This document shows positions 43,136 through 62,248 of a stretch of DNA of 64,000 bases, one piece after another. Positions within the stretch are counted from its first letter, which is position 1, and each line of letters begins with the position of its first letter. Position numbers and translations under genes: made by a program. The notes under the pieces are model-generated. The model was not told the origin of the DNA, ran no database searches, and saw nothing but the letters and a program-made list of their open reading frames with translations. Source of the DNA: Portunus trituberculatus (lineage: Eukaryota; Arthropoda; Malacostraca; Decapoda; Portunidae); the NCBI RefSeq assembly GCF_017591435.1, contig NC_059278.1, positions 3,974,644 through 4,038,643 on the forward strand. The letters run 5' to 3'.

Positions 43136-43620
43136 ATCAACGAATGTAAAGAAAGATAAAAAATTATAAAAAGCAGCAGCTGACGTATTGGCCCTTACGA
43201 GGCTAACTGTGATGCACCGCTGTAGTTAAAGTAATGAATGTTGGACAGTATGAAATAAAGAACAAAATGCAGTGCGGTCAAAGGTTACCATGAAAAAATA
43301 TATCCGAAAAATGTTGAAAAAAGTGTATGGAATATTTAGAAATTTAGGAAAGACAGTAATTTGTCACATGGCCTCAGATGTGTTGGTGTGCTGCCCTGTG
43401 GGAGGAGACACTGAGCAGCTGATTATGTATGTACAGCCTGGGCTGGAGAGCGATTCTTTGTTCCAATCAGTTGCTGCTCTTTGATACATGTGTACATTAA
43501 AATATTGTAAAAACAAGTGCTATATCTATACTGAGATGTATTTGCACGGAGACTGGCTGCAGAAAAAAAAATATTATAACTAGAATTGATAATATGGAAA
43601 AAAAAAAAACGTGACAATCC
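43136..43620. other. Intergenic DNA, no gene seen
   Basis: A 70-codon open frame at 43272-43484 matches nothing I recognise. A-rich runs lie at 43561-43572 and 43599-43609. Confidence 0.5.
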
Positions 43621-43835
43621 TTAATCTCTTGAATACCATGATGCATTTCCATATTCATTCTGCTTACTATTTGATGGTTTTATATAGCTTCAGAAACTCA
43701 TGTGGGGGATTAAGATAGTGAAGACTGTGGCCATTTAATCTTCTGACCTTCATAGACCTTTCTTAATGTCAATAAGATGATCTAATCGTATACAAATCTC
43801 AAAGTAAAGATGTGTCCCAGTACTGAAAGGGTCAA
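43621..43835 (+). mobile_element. Family M inverted-repeat element, copy 7
   Basis: About 215 bp. The left end is TTAATCTCTTGAATACCATG. The right end is AGTACTGAAAGGGTCAA, so the terminal TTAA is mutated. It contains TTCATTCTGCTTACTATTTG. Confidence 0.85.
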
Positions 43836-45254
<1,419 letters not shown>

Positions 45255-45264
45255 GTCTTGTTAA

Positions 45265-45674
45265 ATATCAAGGAAAACAGGGAAGCCAGTGGAAAGTCCA
45301 GTACTTGTTAGTAACATTTATTCCGCGACGTTTCGCCCTCTTCAATGGGCATTTTCCAGCTAAAACAGAGGGATTATGCTTAGTATAAAATGAGTACAAA
45401 GATTTAGTCAACAGGTATATTCTAGTCGTTTCTATTTTTACATTTGTAAGTTGTTTCTTTGTCTTAGTTTTAATTATGTATTCCCAGTTGTCATATTTTA
45501 TAGTAAATTATTGTTAATGACACTTTTTTAATAGTGACTAAATCTTTGTATTCATTTTATACTAAGCATAATCCTTCTATTCTAGCTTGAAAATGCCCAT
45601 TGAAGAGGGTGAAACGTCACGGAATAAATGTTACTGACAAGTACTGGACTTTCCACTGGCTTCCTGTTTTTTCT

Positions 45675-45680
<6 letters not shown>
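45265..45680. mobile_element. Snap-back element between TA arrays, possible Penelope-like remnant
   Basis: The left arm at about 45265-45408 and the right arm at about 45535-45680 are imperfect reverse complements (roughly 145 bp each) around a ~125-bp AT-rich loop. Each arm carries the block GACGTTTCGCCCTCTTCAAT or its complement (one G/C variant), plus CCAGTGGAAAGTCCAGTACT or its complement. On the plus strand the right arm reads TGAAAATGCCCATTGAAGAG followed by GGTGAAACG, which resembles a decayed hammerhead helix II plus GAAA core. TA arrays flank both sides. Assignment to Penelope-like elements is inference. No RT or GIY-YIG coding sequence is present. Confidence 0.6.

Positions 45681-45740
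<60 letters not shown>
45677..45740 (+). repeat. (TA)32 microsatellite
   Basis: TA run separating the two snap-back elements. Confidence 0.95.
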
Positions 45741-45744
<4 letters not shown>

Positions 45745-45811
45745 CTCCAACGTTTCGCCCATAGGGCTTCATCAGAGAGAAGAAGCCCTATGGGCGAAAC
45801 GTTGGAGAAAT
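45741..45811 (-). ncRNA. Perfect 30-bp hairpin with hammerhead-like core (minus strand)
   Basis: Arms 45741-45770 and 45782-45811 are exact reverse complements around an 11-nt loop. On the minus strand, CTGATGA (45769-45775) is followed by one A, GCCC-TAT-GGGC (helix II), then GAAAC (complement of 45752-45756). This is the conserved hammerhead order CUGAUGA, helix II, GAAA. Helix III can form from the outer arms, and a GUU triplet sits where cleavage would be expected. No complementary helix I is visible between that triplet and CTGATGA, so activity from this unit alone is doubtful. Hammerhead motifs are known in Penelope-like element pseudo-LTRs. Confidence 0.5.
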
Positions 45812-45874
45812 AAAATACCCTGCTACTCCTGAGTTTCTTTCCACCACCCACCAACCCACCTGTTCTACATTGCT

Positions 45875-46112
<238 letters not shown>

Positions 46113-46367
46113 TAGGTTAGGTAAGTAGGCAAATGATTAAATAAATGAAATAATTTATTAATGGATGAATGAATAAAATAAATAAACTTATGTTATTGAT
46201 TCTGAGTGCGTTGAGATTAACAAGAGCAAAAGTGAACCCAACATGTTGCGAGTTACTGTTTCCTTGGACATATTTCCTCTCTGGTCCATGGAAGGAGACG
46301 AAAACAATGCATTTTTCCTTTTCGCAACGCCCTCAAAATTATTAGTTTCCGCCCGTGCACCATTCGA

Positions 46368-46368
<1 letters not shown>
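46113..46368. other. Intergenic DNA, no gene seen
   Basis: Begins with AAATAAAT-like units (46137-46190). No gene recognised. Confidence 0.5.

Positions 46369-46428
<60 letters not shown>
46369..46428 (+). repeat. (CA)30 microsatellite abutting a SINE
   Basis: CA run that ends at the first base of SINE copy C. Confidence 0.95.
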
Positions 46429-46430
<2 letters not shown>

Positions 46431-46720
46431 CCGGTAGCTCAGTGGTTAGAGCGCTGGCTTCACAAGCCAGAGGACCAGGGTTCGATTCCATGGCCGGGTG
46501 GAGATATTTGGGTGTGTCTCCTTTCACGTGTAGCCCCTGTTCACCTAGCAGTGAGTAGGTACGGGATGTAAATCGAGGAGTTGTGACCTTGTTGTCCCGG
46601 TGTGTGATGTGTGCCTGGTCTCAGGCCTATCCGAAGATCGGAAATAATGAGCTCTGAGCTCGTTCCGTAGGGTAACGTCTGGTTGTCTCGTCAGAGACTG
46701 CAGCAGATCAAACAGTGAAA
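46429..46720 (+). mobile_element. tRNA-Val(CAC)-like SINE, copy C
   Basis: Nearly identical to copy B along its full length. The head keeps the CTGGC/GCCAG anticodon stem around TTCACAA (CAC) and a B box GGTTCGATTCC. It differs from B by a GGA insertion (ATCGAGGAGTTGTG) and a handful of substitutions, e.g. in the T stem (CATGGCC for CCCGGCC), which weakens the T-arm pairing. The body ends AACAGTGAAA and then enters CA repeats, as in B. Such closeness suggests a recently active family. The tRNA acceptor is not processed-like, so this is a SINE and not a tRNA gene. Confidence 0.9.
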
Positions 46721-46794
46721 CACACACACACACGCGCGCGCACATACACACACACACGCACACACACATACACACTCTCTCTCTCTCTCTCTCA
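46719..46794 (+). repeat. CA/CG/CATA/CT tail repeat after SINE copy C
   Basis: CA run with CG and TA variants, ending in (CT)9. Confidence 0.9.
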
Positions 46795-46977
46795 CTAAAA
46801 AGTTCCGTATTTCAAGACCAACAAAGAGGTCTCAGATGTCTACTTGAATTACGTAAGCTGGGATAGAAAATTATATGTTATTATTTTTACCAGTGATTTG
46901 TCGCAATGAGCACTAAGAAGACTGTAGGAGTGGAATGAAGCGTTACTTGGGTACACCTCTAGGGAGAAAAATGACAC

Positions 46978-47220
46978 TTTATAAATCTGTGTGTTGGGTA
47001 TATAAAGCATATTACAAGACATTCATTATCCTACAATTTCCTCTTTAGTTTTCTGTCTGATACTTTTAATTTTTTTTACCGTATTCAGAAGTGTTGTGAT
47101 GTTCTTGCTTTGCTTTATATAAAAAAAAAGAATATGATAATTTATAAACACGTGTGTTGGGAAATATTTAAATCATATTGCAAGGTACTCAATATCCTTC
47201 AAATTTCTCCTTTATTCCCC
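46978..47220. repeat. Diverged direct duplication, 163-bp offset
   Basis: A segment starting TTTATAAATCTGTGTGTTGGG (46978 to about 47053) recurs in diverged form from 47141 to about 47216. It shares GTGTGTTGGG, a TAAATCATATTGCAAG-like block and ATCCTTCAAATTTC-like blocks. No gene present. Confidence 0.7.
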
Positions 47221-47597
47221 AATGGAGTTAATCTTAAAGTATATTCTTAGGTATGGTATAAAAGAAGGTAGCGTGAGACAGAGCAACGAGGCTTAGGGAG
47301 AAAGTCCTCCGGCTTCCAATAAGTGGACAATGACTGTGGGTGACCGAACCGAGTCCCTTGAGACATAATTGATGATGTAGACTAAGAATAAGGGTTTCTA
47401 CAGCCTTGACCGCGGTAGAAATGGTCATCCCGAGAAAGTAGATAGGAAAAATAGAATCTTCTTCAATAATGTTTTACCAGAGCTTTATGTAACAGATCAG
47501 GAGATGTTTTCAGTTGAAAGACTATTTTTAGAGATACCTCTCAAGGATCGGCTGAGAAGCTGGTGTGGTCATACAAAGCATTGATATCGCAGACCTT

Positions 47598-47683
47598 GGT
47601 AAAGGCTCACCGTGTGCAGCACCAAGAGACTATCTACTTTGGTAAAGGCTCACCGTGTGCAGCATCAGGAAACTATCTCTTGA
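47598..47683 (+). repeat. Two-unit 43-bp tandem duplication
   Basis: The unit starting GGTAAAGGCTCACCGTGTGC occurs at 47598 and at 47641. The two copies differ at only a few positions. Confidence 0.9.
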
Positions 47684-50160
<2,477 letters not shown>

Positions 50161-50235
50161 AGCATCATCATCAGCAGCAGCAGCAGCAACAACAACAACA
50201 ACAATAACAACAGTAACAACAACAACAAAAACAAC
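50161..50235 (+). repeat. Imperfect (CAG/CAA)n tract
   Basis: CATCAT, GCA and then CAA/AAC units. Confidence 0.85.
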
Positions 50236-50303
50236 AACAATATATTCCCATGTGTAAAGAAAACAAAAGAAAAAAAAAAGGTTTAGCCTGCGCTCAGTGA
50301 ACC

Positions 50304-50660
50304 AGGTGTGACCCTATAAATTAGACCGAAAACAAGTAAATGAATAAATGATGACGCGGTGCACCAATAATACAATATTGCAACAAGAACGACACCAATG
50401 TTTGTGATGAATGGAAATCCACATATTACCCTCGAAAAAAAAAAAAAAAAACGTGTGGCATTATGAATTAAAGGAAAAAAAAAAGATAAATGAATAAGTA
50501 AAGACAAACTACTAACAACAATGCAGTGAACCAGTAACACAATACCACACACAAGAAAAACAACGCCACCAGATCTTCTAAAGAGAAATAATAAAGAAAA
50601 TCTACATACGTCACCAGAAAATACATGTGTGGCCTTATGAATTAAAGCAGGATAAATTTT
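50304..50660 (+). repeat. Degenerate minisatellite, ~150-170 bp unit
   Basis: Two diverged tandem units (about 50304-50451 and 50452-50622) and the start of a third. Recurring blocks are GTGTGGCATTATGAATTAAA-like, GCAGTGAACCAGTAACACAA-like, AACAACGCCACCA-like, and an A-run region. Confidence 0.75.
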
Positions 50661-50815
50661 TGAACCCGTGAAAAAACACACACCAGAAAAACAGAGCAGA
50701 ACGGAAGCCCCGCGGAGCAGAGCAAAGTGTGCACGGTGTCCGGGGTCGGCACAACTAGTGACCTATTTAGCGCAGCGGACGGGTGGAAAGTTATGACTGC
50801 ACCACCTCGTTTCCT

Positions 50816-50880
<65 letters not shown>

Positions 50881-51086
50881 GTATAAGTGGCACAGGTAAA
50901 CATATAGTCAAGCAAACAAACATACCGACAAACAGGCAGTAAGCAAGAAAACAAATACGCAAACAAACATAAAGGTAGATTTACAATGACATGATTTTGA
51001 AAGGAAAGAAAGAAAATACAAAAATTAAAAGAAAAGAAAAGAAAACTGACAGAGCAGCATCAAGAAAAAAAACAAAAATACATGAC

Positions 51087-51123
<37 letters not shown>

Positions 51124-51480
51124 AGCGATGAAAATAAATAAAGACAAGAAGAAGAGACACATGTGGGACGAGTAAGATTCTGAAAGGCGACCTAAGAGGG
51201 TGTGAATGGAAAGGGGAAAAGAAAGTCCCCGGAGAATGAAAAACGGAAATATTCATAGGGGAAAAGTGTGTAAAAGGGAAGAATGGCTGAGGAAGAATGA
51301 GTGACGGCGTTGGTCGCGGGAAGGGATCGACCCAGCGGCATCTTACGGTTATTTTTTCATAGAATACTGGAAGAAAAGGAGAAGAGAACGCGTATAATTA
51401 TACCTTGCAAGACCTCCGTGAAGAAAAACAAAATTTTACACGTTAACTGGTTTTCAAATTTAATTAAAGGTGTAATAAGA
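50661..51480. other. Intergenic DNA with GA and CA tracts
   Basis: (GA)29 lies at about 50820-50877 and (CA)14 at 51091-51118. Surrounding sequence is A-rich. No gene recognised. Confidence 0.6.
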
Positions 51481-51770
51481 CTCATAAAAGCTGGAAAATG
51501 GGAGGAAAAGAAGAAAAAAAGGAAGAATGAACGACTGAAAGAAAGAAAGAAAGAAAGACGGAAAGAAAGCTAATGATTAAGTGAAACCAAAAGGAAAAGA
51601 GAGAGCAGAGAGGAAAATAAGTTGAAGAAAGGCGAGGAAGAAGGAGAGAAAGTAAGAAACAGAAGGAGAAGAAAAAGGAGAAAGAAAAACAAGTTGAAGA
51701 ACACGAACAAAAGTACAGAAGCGAGGCGGCGGAAGAGGAAAAGAGGGAGGGAGAGGAAAGGAACATAATG
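51481..51770 (+). repeat. Purine-rich tract (GAAA/GGAA repeats)
   Basis: Plus strand almost purine-only, with AAGAAAG and GGAGAAG units. It produces biased open frames on both strands. Confidence 0.7.
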
Positions 51771-52613
51771 CATTTTCACTTAGCCTCGTGGAAAGTAAAA
51801 TTCTTGAGGGATGAAACGAGTAAGCTTGGAATATAAATTCATCCCTGCCTCATGTCTGGTGTGCCGGTCCTGTCACACCGCGGCTCGCTTGACAGACATC
51901 TGCTGCGAAAGGAGGGAGCTTGAAGTGGCTGAGTGAGGCAGCTAAAGAGGAAGGAACCAAAGCTAATCTAGACGTGGGCTGTTACTATTAGATTGAGAAG
52001 GCGTCCTCCACGTCTTAAGGTTCCAGATTCTCTCCCTTTCTGCTTTGTTTCTCCGAGAGGGAAAGTAAGGTCTAGCTCTTCTTTGTCTTTGAATCTCTGG
52101 CCTCTGGTAGGTGGACATCAATGAGTTTCTTGATAAGGGATTTGAAAACTTCTGATATTTCTACAGGAGCGGTATTGCGGGTAGTATGTGCGGGTGTTTG
52201 GTGAAAGGACGTGGAATCCAGATCAGTATCACGTGTAGTATTTGGCTATCAAAGTAAGTCGATGTAGTCCCTTTCATGTTAGCTGTGGATTGCGCTAACT
52301 GTTACGTGAGATTAAGGATAATGTGCCGCTCCACTCATGATATTAAGTTAATATCTAATAAGCCATTAAGCTGTGGATTGACCAAACCAGGCTAATATCT
52401 GCTATCAATCAGAGGCTGTCAGCTTTAGTTCTTTTATTAAAATGACCAGTTTTTTAGGTATTTGTCTTCCCATGGTAAGGGAGGAGGGATCCCACTGGTT
52501 TGGAGGCGAGGCTCAAGCGGGAACCACTGGGACCAGACCGCTTTACTTTATAGGAGGACTGAGGCAAAGCGAATCGAACAGAGGAAGGGATCGTTCCAGC
52601 CCTTTTCTGCCAT

Positions 52614-52616
<3 letters not shown>
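51771..52616. other. Intergenic DNA, no gene seen
   Basis: Mixed unique-looking sequence. No feature recognised. Confidence 0.5.

Positions 52617-52690
<74 letters not shown>
52617..52690 (+). repeat. (CA)36 microsatellite
   Basis: Uninterrupted CA run. Confidence 0.95.
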
Positions 52691-52692
<2 letters not shown>

Positions 52693-52837
52693 ATGGAACA
52701 AGGTCAATGAAAGTTTCTTTTGCATAAATATCCTCGAATCTGTCAATATATTGCAGCTTCCTCATGTCCACTGAAACTTCACCACTGTTCACCCGAGACG
52801 TTTGCCTGACACCTCAATCAGCAGCTGCCACGAACGT

Positions 52838-57003
<4,166 letters not shown>

Positions 57004-57068
<65 letters not shown>
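57004..57068 (+). repeat. (CT)32 microsatellite
   Basis: Uninterrupted CT run. Confidence 0.95.
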
Positions 57069-57070
<2 letters not shown>

Positions 57071-57143
57071 ACGAAGAAAAGCCCCTGCGGACGAAACAAA
57101 GAAAAAGAGAAAAAAAAATTTACACTCACAACGCGCACCTGAC

Positions 57144-57148
<5 letters not shown>

Positions 57149-57182
<34 letters not shown>

Positions 57183-57270
57183 ATAATCATCAAGCCCACC
57201 ACCACCACCACTACAACTACCACCACCACCACCACAACTACTACTACCACCACCACCACCACCACCACTG
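57149..57270 (+). repeat. (CA)16 then (ACC/ACT)n
   Basis: CA run to 57181, then ACC/ACT trinucleotide units at 57196-57269. Confidence 0.9.
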
Positions 57271-57540
57271 AACAAGCCACACTCTATTAAAAGGAAAACG
57301 AAGGAAACGAAGTAGGTGACCGGGAGAGCACGCTTTTTTTTCCTACCAAGTCCTCGCAAGGATGAAACAGAATGGTTTATGGGGATGAGCCGCCTACCAT
57401 TATCCTGAACGCCTTCCAACGGCTCAGAGCAGCACAATGGATTCACCCGAGAAATTGTTTGATCTCCGAGGCCGAGGATCCATACTAACCCTTGAATACT
57501 GGAGGAGGTGGAGGGATACAAGGAGCACGAAGAGAAACAC

Positions 57541-57542
<2 letters not shown>

Positions 57543-57582
<40 letters not shown>

Positions 57583-58555
57583 AGGTTGAACAGGAGAAAA
57601 TAGAGTGAAAAAAGAAATGAGTAAGAGGATGAAGAACATAGTAAGGCAAGGTCGAGAGGGAGAAAATGAGGAGGGTGAAAAAAAGACTAGGAGGAACAAG
57701 AGAAAAGCATTAACATGACAAAATGAAAATGTACAAAAAAGAACGAGTGTAAAAAAAGAAGAGTAAGAGAACGAAGAACATAGAACAAGGTTGGAGGAAA
57801 AAATGAAGAGGATGAAGAGAAAGACAATGAGGAGGATAGGAAAACATTAACACGATAAATTGAAAATGTACCAAAAAAATAACATTTGTAAAAAGAAAGA
57901 AGAAGAACACAGGACAAGGTAGACGAGGAGATAGTTAAGGAGATGAAAAGAAGACGACGAGGAGGAAGAAAGAAAAAAAATGAAATAAAAACATAAAATA
58001 TATAAGAAAGAAGATTAGAAGGATAAGAGGATGGAAAAAAAAGTGAAGAGGAGGACAAGGAGGAAGATTAAATCAGACAAATTATAAAGGAAAGAAAATT
58101 AAGAAGACGAGAACAAGGTCGAGTAGGGAACAATGGAGATAATGAAAAAAAAGACAGGGAACATGAGAAAAAGGAAACATTGAAACAAAAAGAAAAAAAA
58201 AAAAGGAAGAATAAAAAGCAGGGAGAGGAAATTAAAGAAGGACAAGGAGGAAGAGGTAAGGAAAAAAAAAAGAAAACTGCCAAAATATAGAACGAGTAAA
58301 AAGAAATGAATAAAGTGGACGAGAACTTGACTGAACTGAACAAGAAAGTAAAAAAAAAAAAAAATGAAAAAGAGGAAGAAGAGAAGAGACATGAAAAGAG
58401 GGAAAAAAAAACAATCAAGAATAAGAGGAAGAAGATAAGAGCTGAGATATGAAAAGAGAGAGAGAGAAAAAAAAACAAACATGAAACTTAAATCTGAACA
58501 AGAAAGTAAAAATAAATGAAATAGAGAATAAGAAGAGGAAGAAGAGAAGAAATGT

Positions 58556-58630
<75 letters not shown>

Positions 58631-59275
58631 TTAAATCAAACAAACACATGAATAATTACATCGATATACAATAAGTGCGTGATAATGAGAAACACGTCCT
58701 TTACCCTCGAAAAAAAATAGAGAAACTGCGTGAGATCATGATATAGAAGGCTTAAAAAAAGAGAAAAATCAATAAAATACCCATATACCCCAAAAATAAG
58801 TAGAAAACTGCATAAGGTACTCTGTCATGATGTAGAAGACACAAAACCGATTAAAAGAAAAAGAGGATTAAATAACACAATCATATACCAAAAAATTAAA
58901 TCAGTAGAGAAGCTGCATAAGGTACGTTGTCATGATATAGAAGGCACACAAAAAAAGGAAAAATAAAGCAACTCCACTCTAGAATAACAAATGAAACAAC
59001 AGAGGAGGAAGAGGACGAAAGGGGGAAAGAAAATGAAAACTGCCAAGATATACAAGAAAAATACAAGGAAGAATAAAAATACAAGAGAGGAAATTAAGGG
59101 AATGAGAAGGACAAGGAAGAAGAGGACGAAAAAGAAAAAGAGAAAAAATAAATAAGAAAAAAAAACATGACGACAGTATGAAAATGCACAAAAAAACAAC
59201 AACATGTGTAAGAGAAAGAAGAGCAAGAAAACGAAGAACATAACAGGACAACACCATACAACAACAACTGAAACA
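57543..59275 (+). repeat. Purine-rich degenerate tandem-repeat block
   Basis: The plus strand is strongly A/G-biased. Diverged units of about 100-145 bp recur. GAGTAAGAGGATGAAGAACA (57618) and GAGTAAGAGAACGAAGAACA (57760) start two similar units, each containing an AACATTAACA-like block and a TGAAAATGTAC block. A three-unit subarray starts at about 58721, 58802 and 58906, sharing AGAAACTGCRTRAGGT- and CATGATATAGAAGGC-like blocks. Pure GA tracts lie at about 57544-57578 and 58561-58628. Confidence 0.8.
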
Positions 59276-59381
59276 CCTGAATTTTTTAAAGGAAAGAATA
59301 TGAATTAATTGTTTAAAGGATTTCCCAGAAGAGCAATTAACTTCCTTCTCTTAAAGGGAAAACAACAAACAATAAACACTG

Positions 59382-59454
<73 letters not shown>

Positions 59455-59591
59455 GACTAGGTAGAGAAGATAAGGCTAGGTAAGGAGGCTTGAAGGAGAT
59501 AAGAGTGTCTAGAAAGAGAGCAAAAGAGAGAGCGAGATAATAAAAAGAAGGGACGTAGGGGAGGGAGGGAAGGCAGGGGTGAAGAATGGAG

Positions 59592-59658
<67 letters not shown>

Positions 59659-59762
59659 GAGAACTATGGAGGTAAGGGAGAAATAGCTGGAAGGAATTTG
59701 GGACGAGGATGAGAGAGAAAGGAGGAAAGAAAAATGGAAAATGTGAGGTCAAACAGTAAACA

Positions 59763-59857
<95 letters not shown>

Positions 59858-60329
59858 ACAGATATACAGGCGGAAATGAGAAGTGGCAAAGGAGAGGGAG
59901 AAATTTCTGTATAAGCTTCGACAAATACAGAAAATATGGAACCAGAACCGGGGCTTCTTTAGCGTGTGTTAAGTTACTGGAGGAAAGGCGGTGGACGTAA
60001 GCCGAGGAGCTGTACGTAACCTTTGCAGCTCAATAACCCTACACAAGTATCTAGGGCAGTGTGGCGTGCTATATTGCTAGCTCTTCTTTCGCCCAGAGAG
60101 AGAGAGAGAGACAGAGAGACAGACAGAGAGAAACTTTTTCCCTGAACATTTCTTCGCCTCTTACTCTTTCCTTTAATGGGAAGTAAGGGAAGTAATTTCT
60201 CTCCTTAGTCTTGTTTTTATTATTTTTGTGATGTTTTAACGAGAATTTCGCGTCATTAAGAATAAAAACATACGTGCAAACACAACCAATCATCACTGCA
60301 GCTCTTAGGAATAGATTTCAAGTGTTTAA

Positions 60330-60389
<60 letters not shown>

Positions 60390-60906
60390 TGGAGGTTGTT
60401 ATTGAGAGAGACAGAGAGACAGATGGGATGTTGCTATTGAAATTACCTATTAGAAGAGCCATAGTAATGAGAGTACATTTTGTAAGAGCACTGCCTCGCT
60501 ATGATTAAATACTCTATAAACCCTGCGTCTCTTTGTAGTTTCCTGCACCAACACATCTCGTAATACAGGTGAATAGTGGAATGTTGTGAAGAAGACTCGA
60601 GAATACATCAAAGTTTTAGATATTTGGAATGGAGAGAATAGAAGGTGAAGAAGGATGAAAGGCTGACGTGGGTAGTAGAAGAAGAAGAGGAGGAGAAGGA
60701 GGAGGAGGAGGAGAAAGAGGAGAGGAAGAAGAGGAGGAGGAGATGGAAAAAAATGCGGTGAAGGTACAAATAAAGGTGATGCTTGTGATGACAGGTGGAA
60801 GGTCAGAGAGCGAAGGAGTAACTGTTTCGAAAATGACAGAAAGAAATGCTGAGCTGGAGAAGGAAGAGTAGTGAATGGAGGAGTAGCCGAAAGAGCAAGA
60901 GTGATC

Positions 60907-60953
<47 letters not shown>
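59276..60953 (+). repeat. Cluster of (GA)n tracts in purine-rich DNA
   Basis: GA tracts lie at 59386-59452, 59595-59656, 59769-59854, 60097-60120, 60337-60386 and 60909-60953. A GGA/GAA-rich segment lies at 60675-60750. The intervening DNA is A/G-rich without genes, except 59930-60090, which is mixed. Confidence 0.9.
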
Positions 60954-60964
<11 letters not shown>

Positions 60965-61351
60965 AGGAACAATGTCTCGGGAATCAGAGAGTGGAAAGTG
61001 AGGAGAGATGAGAAGCAAGCATAGGAAAACAGTAAACAAAAGTGAAGTAGAGACAGCGGAAATAGGAGGTAGGGAAAAGAAGGGAGTCATGTAACGATAA
61101 ATGAAAGATGTGTCGAATGAGTGGACTGATTGGAAAAGGCGAGTAAGCAATAACTTTGAACTACGTCATGTAAAAGTAAAGCCAGTCCGCTTCCAGGTGA
61201 GCACAATCACGCATGCTTTGTGTTCTCGTGTGGCCTTTAACTTTGCATATATTGGTCTCTATTCCTGGACGCTTTGCTGTGTTTTAGTACCACATAAATA
61301 GTTGCTCGTGTTGTTAGAAATGTGCTTCTCATCGGATAGACAGAATGTTAG
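60954..61351. other. Intergenic DNA, no gene seen
   Basis: Purine-rich to about 61090, then mixed. No feature recognised. Confidence 0.5.
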
Positions 61352-61565
61352 TTAACCTCTTCAGTATCATGACGCGTTTCCATATTCATTCTGTTTACTA
61401 TTTGGTGATTTTCCACAGCTTCAGAAACTCATGAGAGTGATTAAAATTGTGAAGACTCTGGCCGTTAATCTTCTGACCTCCGTAGAGCCTTCCTAATATA
61501 AATAAAATGGTCTAATCGTACACAAATCTCAAGGTAAAAATGTATCCCAGTATTGAAGGGATTAA
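61352..61565 (+). mobile_element. Family M inverted-repeat element, copy 8
   Basis: 214 bp with TTAA at both ends. The left end is TTAACCTCTTCAGTATCATG and the right end is CCCAGTATTGAAGGGATTAA. Good terminal inverted-repeat match over about 25 bp. Confidence 0.9.
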
Positions 61566-62024
61566 AGTATACATGGAATCATAAAAATACCAGTAAATAC
61601 CTTGAATAATTTTCCTCTAGTGTGCCATCTGTTAAATGTAAGAGATACAAAGACGAACTGTTTAGGAATACGGTGTTTGATCGACACTTCAATTTACCAA
61701 ACGTCGATCCAAAACTAGATTGAGAGAATTAATTGATTTGCAGCAACACAACACAACCACCAGCACCAGCACAAGCACCACCACCACCACCACCAACACC
61801 ACCACTACCGTTATTTGGGACGAAGGAAAGACGATGATGTATTGGAAGAGGGGAGCATGCTTGAAAGTCGTGGAATGCAAGCGAAATAGTGTTTAGGTGA
61901 TGAAGAGAGGAATGATTTTAAAAAGAAAGCAATTATCCATTCATCTTACGCCACAAAAAGAAAAAAAATTGGTTAAAAGAGAATAGAACATTTGAACTTC
62001 ACATGAGAATTTTAATAGTATGTC
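61566..62024. other. Intergenic DNA with an ACC-rich run
   Basis: CACCACCAGCACC-like trinucleotides lie at about 61744-61810. No gene recognised. Confidence 0.55.
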
Positions 62025-62248
62025 TAGGTTCGTATTTTGAAACGCTTTGCTCTCTCACCATCACTGCTTTCCAAAGGCTCCAGTTAAAGATACTCGTGTT
62101 TTTAAGAGTATTTCTATGGCTCTGGTGATAGACTGGCAAGATTTCTAATTCATTAAAAGGAGAAACTGTCTTGAAAACCCAGCTAGTTGTCTCTGTGGCC
62201 TTGGAAAATTGTCGTACTGAGAGAGCAAGGCGTTTTTTTAACACAGGA
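62025..62248 (+). mobile_element. Family N inverted-repeat element, copy 4
   Basis: Starts near TAGGTTCGTATTTTGAAACG and carries GCTCTCTCACCATCACTGCT. It ends with GTCGTACTGAGAGAGCAAGG and CGTTTTTTTAACACAGG, an imperfect inverted copy of the left end. Best-preserved internal sequence of the family. Confidence 0.8.

Noticed and set aside
46429..46500. Functional tRNA-Val(CAC) gene at the third SINE
   Set aside because: Same reasoning as for copy B, and substitutions in the T stem weaken the fold.
57710..59275. Phe/Ser/Leu-rich minus-strand frames resembling membrane proteins
   Set aside because: They arise from the purine-rich plus strand. The hydrophobicity is a composition artefact, not evidence of membrane segments.
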